Source: Darwinibacter acetoxidans_A (GTDB lineage: Bacteria; Bacillota; Limnochordia; Darwinibacteriales; Darwinibacteriaceae). Taken from it: 5,077 nt of DNA. The stretch lies in assembly GCA_041936745.1 (NCBI GenBank), contig JBHGWS010000078.1:1-5077 (forward strand), in the 5' to 3' direction. Every line of letters begins with the position of its first letter. The stretch's first letter is position 1. The notes below the pieces were generated by a model. The model was not told the DNA's origin. It made no database searches and saw only the letters and a list, made by a program, of their open reading frames with translations. The translations under genes were made by a program, and so were the position numbers. Shown one piece after another: positions 1-4,229 of this stretch.

Positions 1-213
1 GGTATCGAGGCGATCGGAAAGCGTACCGAACAGAGGCAGCATGAAAAGGGCCAACACGTTGTCAATGGCCATGATCGCCCCCGCCAAAGTATCCCCAATT
101 TCGTAAGTGTGTTTTAAAATCAAAGGAATGATGCTGTCATACAACTGCCAGAAAGCCGAAATAGACATAAACGCCAGGCCGATAAAGAAGGTTCTTTTGT
201 AATTAAGTTTCAA
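1..213 (-). CDS. MFS transporter, N-terminal part (gene runs off the window)
   Basis: First 71 codons of a multi-pass inner-membrane transporter of the major facilitator superfamily; the rest lies beyond position 1. The translation begins MKLNYKRTFFIGLAF and continues through SISAFWQLYDSIIPLI, an amphipathic first transmembrane helix, then a second helix (AIMAIDNVLALFMLPLFG) ending in TLSDRLDT, which fits the MFS motif A loop after helix 2 (G-x-L-S-D-R). The start is TTG at 213-211, chosen because GAGGAG (complement of 221-226) lies 7 bases upstream and because no ATG stands before the first helix. This N-terminus resembles, from memory, MFS proteins of Clostridia often annotated as sugar or SLC45-like transporters, but the substrate cannot be read from 71 residues. 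It is divergent from the peroxiredoxin gene and shares its upstream region. Confidence 0.85.
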   Translation of the reverse strand, partial: MKLNYKRTFFIGLAFMSISAFWQLYDSIIPLILKHTYEIGDTLAGAIMAIDNVLALFMLPLFGTLSDRLDT

Positions 214-306
214 GGCTGTTCTCCTCTCTAAGCTGAGATGAGTAAAGTTCGGGTCTCAATTTTCTTCGCCATAAGCGGGCAATTCCCTGCCGGAATGGCC
301 GGCCTA

Positions 307-324
307 TAAATTTCGCGAAATTTA
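307..324. promoter_or_regulatory. Perfect 18-bp palindrome, candidate operator
   Basis: TAAATTTCGCGAAATTTA reads the same on both strands with no spacer. It lies between two divergent genes, 94 bases upstream of the TTG of the MFS gene and 93 bases upstream of the ATG at 417. A spacer-free palindrome of this length is typical of a dimeric repressor site rather than a hairpin, since a loop would cost the central pairs. The cognate regulator is not in the window, and either gene or both could be the target. Confidence 0.5.
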
Positions 325-342
325 ATTTAATGCAGGGAGGAT

Positions 343-370
343 TTGGCCGCTGACTAGCGAAGATAATAAT
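343..370 (+). promoter_or_regulatory. Possible sigma-A promoter for the peroxiredoxin transcript
   Basis: TTGGCC (343-348, 4 of 6 to TTGACA) is separated by 16 bases from AATAAT (365-370, 5 of 6 to TATAAT). The fit is moderate and other pairings are possible. If right, transcription would begin near 377 and the dyad at 362-383 would overlap the -10 and start point, a repressor-like arrangement. Confidence 0.3.
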
Positions 371-383
371 CACTACTGTTATC
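362..383. promoter_or_regulatory. Imperfect GATAA...TTATC dyad, Fur/PerR-like candidate operator
   Basis: The two arms GATAA (362-366) and TTATC (379-383) are inverted, with further partial symmetry inside (A-x-T at 368-370 against A-x-T at 375-377). Composition and outer arms resemble Fur-family boxes, whose Fur form is TGATAAT-N-ATTATCA. It precedes a peroxide-defence gene, where PerR sites are expected in Gram-positive bacteria. A similar GATAAT...AATCACT string occurs upstream of the superoxide dismutase gene. The assignment to Fur or PerR is inference. Confidence 0.35.
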
Positions 384-402
384 TATTTGAAACTTTTGAT
401 CT

Positions 403-408
403 AGGAGG
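403..408 (+). promoter_or_regulatory. Strong ribosome binding site for the leader ORF start at 417
   Basis: AGGAGG stands 8 bases before ATG 417-419, a near-ideal Shine-Dalgarno. It is stronger and better spaced than AAAGGAG (507-513), which is 11 bases before the ATG at 525 that family alignment favours for the peroxiredoxin. The two sites are in the same reading frame. Confidence 0.7.
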
Positions 409-416
409 AAAGAATC

Positions 417-524
417 ATGAGAGAGTTTCGGGCCGGCTGCCAAAGGCCGCCGAGCGGGCCGACTGAGCCCGCCAAAATTGACAAAACAGACACTTTAGAA
501 AATGAGAAAGGAGAAGAACAAACG
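417..524 (+). other. GC-rich structured leader, in frame with the peroxiredoxin
   Basis: These 36 codons follow a strong Shine-Dalgarno and run without a stop into the peroxiredoxin, so they are either an N-terminal extension or a leader. The peptide starts MREFRAGCQRPPSGPTEP and is then charged, with no hydrophobic stretch, so it is not a signal peptide, and I recognise no domain. At the RNA level two hairpins can form: 434-441 with 445-452 around AAA (7 of 8 pairs), and GCGGGC (454-459) with GCCCGC (467-472) around a 7-base loop. These sit between the two ribosome binding sites. I favour translation of the core enzyme from 525, with this region acting as a regulatory leader or being the remnant of a lost gene; a real extension cannot be excluded. 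Confidence 0.4.
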
Positions 525-1136
525 ATGATCCAAGTAGGAAAACCGGCACCTGATTTTACGGCCCCGGCGTTTTACCAAGACAAATTTGTTGAAGTTAAGC
601 TTTCGGATTACAAAGGAAAATGGGTTATGCTCTGTTTCTACCCGGGAGACTTCACTTTTGTTTGAGCAACGGAAGTTTCAGCAGTTGCTGAAAAATACCA
701 CGAGTTTGAAGAAATCGGCGTTGAAGTTCTTTCCATCAGCGTAGACAGCATTTTTGTCCACAAGATCTGGAATGACAATGAACTTTCCAAGATGACCGGC
801 AAAGCTATCCCCTTCCCCATGCTCTCTGACCAAAGCGGTGCAATCGGCAGGCTGTACGGAGTGTATAACGAAGAGGAAGGCGTAGAAAACCGCGGCCGCT
901 TCATCATCGACCCCGACGGCATCGTCCAGGCGTTTGAGGTTATGACTCCTCCCGTTGGCCGCAACGTCCGGGAAGCCATCCGCCAGTTTAAGGCTTTCCA
1001 GCTGGTCCATGCTTCCCAAGGCACGCAGGCAACCCCCGCCGGCTGGCAACCGGGCAAGAAAGTTTTACGCCCCGGCGTAAACTTAGTCGGCAAAGTGTGG
1101 GAAGAATGGCAGGTAAAAGAAGCTTTTGAAGACTAA
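525..1136 (+). CDS. Selenocysteine-containing AhpC/TSA-type peroxiredoxin (TGA 663-665 read as Sec)
   Basis: Cytoplasmic thiol/selenol peroxidase reducing H2O2 or organic hydroperoxides. The 203-residue frame is open on both sides of one in-frame TGA at codon 47, exactly where the family has its peroxidatic cysteine: PGDFTFV-U-ATEV against the usual PADFTFVCPTE. The P-x3-T-x2-C signature is met by P40, T44 and U47; the active-site Arg is R123 in NRGRFIIDPDG. Family landmarks continue after the TGA (VLSISVDS, FPMLSD, GRNVREAIR, PGVNLVGKV), so the downstream part is under coding constraint. The resolving-cysteine motif (GEVCPANWKPG) reads GTQATPAGWQPG, with Thr170 in place of Cys, and Cys37 is the only cysteine. 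The start at 525 gives the family N-terminus MIQVGKPAPDF and places Sec at 47; an in-frame ATG at 417 has a stronger ribosome site. A standard gene caller would split or call this a pseudogene. A terminator follows directly, so it is probably monocistronic. Sec insertion needs selA/selB/selC elsewhere in the genome. Confidence 0.9.
663..693 (+). promoter_or_regulatory. UGA selenocysteine codon and bacterial SECIS-like hairpin
   Basis: After the TGA (663-665) and a 10-base gap, TTTCAGC (676-682) pairs perfectly with GCTGAAA (687-693) around the loop AGTT (683-686); the outer loop bases could add an eighth A-U pair. Known bacterial SECIS elements have a short apical loop with a G among its first two bases, about 16-37 bases after the UGA. 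Here the loop starts 17 bases after the UGA and its second base is G. It lies inside the coding sequence (V-S-A-V-A-E-K), as bacterial SECIS elements do, where SelB would bind. Confidence 0.8.
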
Positions 1137-1141
1137 AATCC

Positions 1142-1168
1142 AACCCGGCCCCGGCCGGGTTTTTCTTT
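1142..1168 (+). terminator. Rho-independent terminator of the peroxiredoxin gene
   Basis: AACCCGGC (1142-1149) pairs with GCCGGGTT (1154-1161) around a 4-base loop CCCG, followed by a T-run (1160-1164) and C-TTT. It begins 5 bases after the peroxiredoxin stop codon and separates that transcript from the flavoprotein gene. Confidence 0.9.
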
Positions 1169-1203
1169 GTGCATTCAAAAAAGCTCAAAGGTTAACCTAA
1201 AAT

Positions 1204-1210
1204 GAGGTGG
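1204..1210 (+). promoter_or_regulatory. Ribosome binding site that fixes the flavoprotein start at 1217
   Basis: GAGGTGG lies 6 bases before ATG 1217-1219. It overlaps the more upstream in-frame ATG at 1202, which has no Shine-Dalgarno of its own, so 1217 is the better start. Confidence 0.75.
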
Positions 1211-1216
1211 TTTCCT

Positions 1217-2371
1217 ATGAGCTTGCAAATCTTGATCCTAGGCGGCGGCACGGGCGGTGTGGCTGCCGCCAATATCTTGGGAAAAACTTTAGGCAAAGAA
1301 CACGAAATAATCCTCGTTGATAAAAATGAAAAACATCTTTTTTTGGCGGGCCTGCCTCTTTTAATAGTTGGGGCGCGCCAACCTTCCCAAATTACCCGCA
1401 GTTTAACCGGGCTGAAAAAGAAAAACGTCCGCTTTCTGCAGGCGGCCGTTACCGCCTTTGTGCCGGAAAAAAAGACAGTGGAAACTGAGCGGGGCCCCCT
1501 CCGCTACGATTACGCCATTATTGCTTTAGGCGCAGAAAGAAGGCCGGAAACGATACCCGGCCAGGCGGAAAGGGCCTTCAACCCTTATAATTTAACGGAA
1601 GCTTTACTGCTGCAGAAAAAGCTTGCGGACTTTTCCCGCGGCCAAATCACCCTTTTTATCACCAACCTCCCCTTCACGGGTACCATCGCCCCTTATGAAA
1701 TTATATTTCTTCTCGATGCGTTTTTTCGCCGCAAAAAGAAAAGAAACGAGGTGCAGCTCAATTTTGTTACACCGGAACCACTGCCTCTAGGCACTATCAA
1801 TCCATTAGTAGGTAAAAAGGTGCAAAAAATGATGACAGAAAGGGGCATTAATCTCTATACGCAGGCTAACGTCCTTTCTTTGGACAGGAAAGAAAACAGC
1901 CTCATTTTAGACGGCGATGTGCAAATCGCCGGCGGCCTCTTTATAGGCATCCCTTCTCATTGGGGCCCGGCGCCTTTTCGCAAATCCTTACTGGCCGGTA
2001 AAAACGGCTGGCTGCAGGCCCACCCCCTCACTTTGGCCACGGAGCTGGAACACGTCTACGCAGTAGGCGATGCAGTAGGCATTACCTCGCCTTTGGAAGG
2101 GGCTTGGCTGCCTAAGACAGGCTTTTTCGCCCACTACCAGGCAGAAGTTGCAGCCCGCAACATCGCCCTTTTAATCAGCGGTAAAAAACCAGCCTTCCGC
2201 TTCCAAGGCGGGGCTAAAGGCGCCGCCATGCTCACGGGTTTAAATAAGGGGCAGTTTGTTTCTTTAAATGCCTACGCTGCTCCCGCCCGGTTAAAGCTGT
2301 CCGGGGAAACCCGCTTCGCCTATCTTGCTAAGGCCCTTTTTGAAAAGTATTGGCTGACAAGTTGGTTCTAA
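1217..2371 (+). CDS. FAD-dependent pyridine-nucleotide-disulfide/sulfide:quinone reductase-like oxidoreductase, cysteine-free
   Basis: Two-dinucleotide-fold flavoprotein of 384 residues. The N-terminal FAD Rossmann motif is ILILGGGTGG (GGGTGG at 9-14), with acidic D35 ending the second strand (EIILVD). Other landmarks are YDYAIIALGA (about 98-106), APYEIIFLLDAFFRR (about 158-172), the second FAD motif VYAVGDAVG (D285) and LPKTGFFA (298-305), all in the order of sulfide:quinone reductase (SQR) and flavocytochrome c sulfide dehydrogenase flavoproteins. The C-terminus (RFAYLAKALFEKYWLTSWF) is amphipathic and could bind the membrane face, as in SQR. However, the protein contains no cysteine: the SQR segment KCPPAPYE reads TGTIAPYE. 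Cysteine-based sulfide oxidation is therefore unlikely and the electron acceptor and donor are unknown; a quinone-linked NAD(P)H or other dehydrogenase role is possible. The start at 1217 is preferred over 1202 because of GAGGTGG at 1204-1210. The next gene begins 52 bases later with no clear terminator. Confidence 0.8.
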   Translation: MSLQILILGGGTGGVAAANILGKTLGKEHEIILVDKNEKHLFLAGLPLLIVGARQPSQITRSLTGLKKKNVRFLQAAVTAFVPEKKTVETERGPLRYDYAIIALGAERRPETIPGQAERAFNPYNLTEALLLQKKLADFSRGQITLFITNLPFTGTIAPYEIIFLLDAFFRRKKKRNEVQLNFVTPEPLPLGTINPLVGKKVQKMMTERGINLYTQANVLSLDRKENSLILDGDVQIAGGLFIGIPSHWGPAPFRKSLLAGKNGWLQAHPLTLATELEHVYAVGDAVGITSPLEGAWLPKTGFFAHYQAEVAARNIALLISGKKPAFRFQGGAKGAAMLTGLNKGQFVSLNAYAAPARLKLSGETRFAYLAKALFEKYWLTSWF

Positions 2372-2423
2372 AAGGCGCCAAATTTCATATTTAAGAATAA
2401 GGCTTTTTAGGGAGGGCGGCAGG

Positions 2424-3380
2424 ATGAACGCTAAAAGGAACTTGGTGCGCTTTTTAATTATCGCAAGCCTCTATCTTACGCTGCAGAGATACCTGCACCC
2501 CTTGTTATACTCATCACCCCCGGTTTTACCCGCTTACCTCTGGCACGAAGAAGGCTGGGTGGCAGTGCCCCAATCTTCTCCTGCCCCATCCTTCCATTCA
2601 GCTCCGCCGCGGCCTTTTGCCCTCGTTAAAGAAGAGGAACTGCCCTGGTATTTGGAGCCTCCTTTAGATTTAAGGGATCTGCGCACAAGATATGATGCCC
2701 CCCTTTTCATCACCGGTTTTTCTTTAGGCCTGAATAACCCCCTTTTGGACGAAGAGCATAATATCGCGCTTGCCGCAGGCTACTTGGCCGGCACAGTAAT
2801 TGAACCACAGCAAGTTTTTTCTTTGAATAAAACCTTGGGCCCCCGCACTAAAGCGAGAGGTTTTGGCCCGGGCCCCTTTTATGTAAACGGCCAGCTGCAG
2901 GCGGCTGTAGGCGGCGGCATCTGCAAAGTTGCCACCGCTTTATACAATTTAGCGGTTTATGCCGATCTAGAGATTATCGAGCGCCACCAGCACAGCATGT
3001 CCGTCTCTTATATCCCGCCGGGCAGGGATGCCACCATCCTTTGGGCTTCTAAGGATCTCCGCTTCCGCAACGATAAAGCCGGCCCCCTTGTTTTGTGGGC
3101 AAAGGTGTGGGGCAAAACGCTTTTTGCCGCCCTTTACGGCAGCTACTATCCGCCCTTGGTGGAGTGGCAGGCGGAAAAAATTGCCAATACGCCCACCTGG
3201 ACCATTCGGCGGCGAAATATAAGCTTAGCCCCGGGTGAAACCGTTTTTAAAGAAGGGGCACCGGGAATGGCGGTGAAAAGCTGGGTTAATGTGAGTTATC
3301 GCGGAGAAATGCCCGTACAAAAGCTTTTTCACACCGATTATTACCGGCCACTGCCTAATTACTTAGAAATCGGCCCTTAA
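2424..3380 (+). CDS. VanW family protein, membrane-anchored
   Basis: A 318-residue protein with a VanW domain. An N-terminal hydrophobic segment (about 7-20, FLIIASLYLTL) after basic residues acts as a membrane anchor or uncleaved signal, so the rest probably faces the cell exterior; a Pro-rich linker (about 49-64) follows. The VanW domain spans about 95-240: FSLNKTLGPRT, then GGGICKVATALYN with Cys167 (family form GGGVCQVSTTLYN), ERHQHSMSVSYIPPGRDATI, and LRFRN...GPLVLWAKVWG. Residues from about 265 (LAPGETVFKEGAPG to YYRPLPNYLEIG) resemble a degenerate G5-like or VanW C-terminal extension. VanW occurs in some vancomycin-resistance clusters but its biochemistry is unestablished, and no van genes are nearby, so resistance should not be inferred. 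GGAGG at 2411-2415, 8 bases before the ATG, supports this start. It lies 52 bases after the flavoprotein gene and may share its transcript. Confidence 0.88.
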   Translation: MNAKRNLVRFLIIASLYLTLQRYLHPLLYSSPPVLPAYLWHEEGWVAVPQSSPAPSFHSAPPRPFALVKEEELPWYLEPPLDLRDLRTRYDAPLFITGFSLGLNNPLLDEEHNIALAAGYLAGTVIEPQQVFSLNKTLGPRTKARGFGPGPFYVNGQLQAAVGGGICKVATALYNLAVYADLEIIERHQHSMSVSYIPPGRDATILWASKDLRFRNDKAGPLVLWAKVWGKTLFAALYGSYYPPLVEWQAEKIANTPTWTIRRRNISLAPGETVFKEGAPGMAVKSWVNVSYRGEMPVQKLFHTDYYRPLPNYLEIGP

Positions 3381-3402
3381 TTAAAAGTACCAAAATCTAA
3401 CA

Positions 3403-3435
3403 TTTAAATTAAAGATAATAATACTTTAATTTAAA
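3403..3435. repeat. Perfect 12-bp inverted repeat with 9-base spacer
   Basis: TTTAAATTAAAG (3403-3414) is the exact reverse complement of CTTTAATTTAAA (3424-3435); the spacer is ATAATAATA. It lies 23 bases after the VanW stop and 25 bases before the -35 of the superoxide dismutase promoter. It has no GC-rich stem or T-run, so it is a poor terminator for VanW; an upstream regulator-binding site or AT-rich promoter element is more likely. Confidence 0.55.
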
Positions 3436-3438
3436 GAA

Positions 3439-3453
3439 TGATAATGGGAATCA
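3439..3453. promoter_or_regulatory. Fur/PerR-like 7-1-7 site upstream of sodA
   Basis: TGATAATGGGAATCA matches the first half of the Fur-family box TGATAAT-N-ATTATCA completely and 4 of 7 positions of the second half. It ends 7 bases before the -35 hexamer of the sodA promoter. Fur-family control of superoxide dismutase genes is known in several bacteria; for this site it is inference. Confidence 0.4.
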
Positions 3454-3460
3454 CTTGCAA

Positions 3461-3488
3461 TTGATTTTTCCTTATGATAGACTATAAT
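3461..3488 (+). promoter_or_regulatory. Sigma-A promoter of the superoxide dismutase gene
   Basis: TTGATT (3461-3466) and a perfect TATAAT (3483-3488) are 16 bases apart. Transcription would start near 3494-3496, giving a leader of roughly 45 bases before the sodA start codon. Confidence 0.7.
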
Positions 3489-3515
3489 TAATCCCAAGCG
3501 GATTACTCGGGATTA
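3489..3515. promoter_or_regulatory. 7-bp dyad across the predicted sodA transcription start
   Basis: TAATCCC (3489-3495) and GGGATTA (3509-3515) are perfect inverted repeats separated by 13 bases. Directly adjoining the -10 hexamer, they could be a repressor operator; only part of the left arm would be transcribed, so an RNA hairpin is less likely. Confidence 0.4.
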
Positions 3516-3524
3516 TTACTTCGC

Positions 3525-3530
3525 AAGGAG
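3525..3530 (+). promoter_or_regulatory. Ribosome binding site favouring a GTG start for sodA
   Basis: AAGGAG is only 3 bases from ATG 3534-3536, too close for efficient initiation, but 9 bases from the in-frame GTG 3540-3542. The GTG start also aligns the metal ligands with standard numbering (H26, H82, D167, H171). Confidence 0.65.
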
Positions 3531-3539
3531 CTGATGCAA

Positions 3540-4163
3540 GTGTTTAAACAAGCCGAACTTAAGTATGATTTTGCAGCTCTCGAGCCGCATATCGACAAGT
3601 TGACTATGGAAATTCATTACGGCAGGCACCATGCAGCCTATACCAACAACTTAAATGGCGCATTAGAGAAACTCCCCGCCTTACAGGGAAAAAGCATTGA
3701 AGAAATTTTAGGCGATCTGCCTGCCATCACCGATCCGGCACTGCGCACTGCTGTACGCAATAACGGCGGTGGATTTTATAACCACAACCTCTATTTCGGG
3801 ATTCTGGGCCCTAACGGCGGCGAACCGACAGGAGATTTGGCCGGGCGTATCGAAGAAGACTTCTCTTCTTTTTCTGCTTTAAAGGAAGAATTAACGAAAG
3901 CGGCCCTGGGCGTTTTCGGTTCGGGCTGGGCTTGGCTCTCTTTAGATGCGGACGGGAAACTGCATGTAACCTCCACCCCCAACCAAGATAACCCCTTGAT
4001 GGAGCCGGAGAAGAAACTTACTCCCATCTTGGGCATCGACGTTTGGGAACACGCCTACTACTTGAAGTATCAAAATGTGCGGCCCGATTACGTTAAGGCC
4101 TTCTTCAACGTAGTTGATTGGGCAGCCGTTTTGAAACTTTATGAAGAAGCGAAAAACAAATAA
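3540..4163 (+). CDS. sodA: Superoxide dismutase, Mn-type of the Fe/Mn family
   Basis: Cytoplasmic enzyme converting superoxide to H2O2 and O2. The 207-residue sequence has the normal length and both domains. The N-terminal helical hairpin carries His26 (MEIHYGRHH) and His82 (NNGGGFYNH); the C-terminal domain carries Asp167 and His171 in DVWEHAYYLKYQN. Metal type follows from second-sphere residues: the N-terminal site is GGG at 76-78 instead of the Gln of Fe enzymes, while Gln149 in TPNQDNP is the Gln of Mn enzymes; cambialistic use remains possible. The usual Trp after NHxLF is Phe (NHNLYFG), a modest change in the hydrophobic active-site lining. There is no signal peptide. The sequence is close, from memory, to Bacillus SodA. 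The GTG at 3540 is preferred to the ATG at 3534 on ribosome-site spacing. It has its own promoter and terminator, so it is monocistronic. Confidence 0.95.
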   Translation: MFKQAELKYDFAALEPHIDKLTMEIHYGRHHAAYTNNLNGALEKLPALQGKSIEEILGDLPAITDPALRTAVRNNGGGFYNHNLYFGILGPNGGEPTGDLAGRIEEDFSSFSALKEELTKAALGVFGSGWAWLSLDADGKLHVTSTPNQDNPLMEPEKKLTPILGIDVWEHAYYLKYQNVRPDYVKAFFNVVDWAAVLKLYEEAKNK

Positions 4164-4174
4164 GCACACGCTGC

Positions 4175-4210
4175 AAGAGCCGCTCGGCAACTGCCGGCCG
4201 GCTCTTTTTT
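4175..4210 (+). terminator. Rho-independent terminator of sodA
   Basis: AAGAGCCG (4175-4182) pairs with CGGCTCTT (4199-4206); inside, after one mismatch and a G-U pair, CGGC (4185-4188) pairs with GCCG (4193-4196) around AACT. A run of six T (4205-4210) follows. The stem lies between convergent genes, but the minus-strand side has no adjoining T-run, so it works mainly for sodA. Confidence 0.9.
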
Positions 4211-4229
4211 CTTATCTTTTTCAATCTTG

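Larger units (their letters stand above)
214..416. other. Divergent intergenic region between the MFS transporter and peroxiredoxin genes
   Basis: No gene is seen in these 203 bases. They hold the ribosome binding site of the minus-strand MFS gene (221-226), a GGCCGGCC octamer (297-304), an 18-bp perfect palindrome (307-324), a weak sigma-A-like promoter and a GATAA...TTATC dyad (362-383), then the strong Shine-Dalgarno sequence AGGAGG (403-408) for the ATG at 417. I found no convincing promoter for the MFS gene. Confidence 0.6.

Noticed and set aside
417..1136. Peroxiredoxin as a pseudogene or as two genes (417-665 and 792-1136)
   Set aside because: Both halves are in the same frame, the only interruption is the catalytic codon, conserved sequence continues at once after it, and a SECIS-like hairpin is present. 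A sequencing error TGC/TGT to TGA remains possible but explains the hairpin less well.
638..1188. Three minus-strand open frames (638-1093, 678-1049, 988-1188) opposite the peroxiredoxin
   Set aside because: Their translations show no family features, they overlap each other in different frames, and the plus-strand peroxiredoxin fully explains the coding signal.
1189..1198. AGGTTAACCT 10-bp palindrome before the flavoprotein gene
   Set aside because: Too short to stand out from chance and not linked with a clear promoter.
2368..2410. Possible hairpin CTAAAAGGC with GCTTTTTAG between the flavoprotein and VanW genes
   Set aside because: The loop is 25 bases, the stem is weak and AT-rich with a G-U pair, and no T-run follows; the VanW ribosome site begins right after it. 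Not called a terminator.
3028..3222. 64-codon plus-strand open frame inside the VanW gene
   Set aside because: Lies entirely within a well-supported VanW domain in another frame, with no recognisable product.
3791..4190. Minus-strand open frames opposite sodA (3791-4036 and 3942-4190)
   Set aside because: Antisense shadows of a clear superoxide dismutase; one also runs into the terminator region, and neither has family features.
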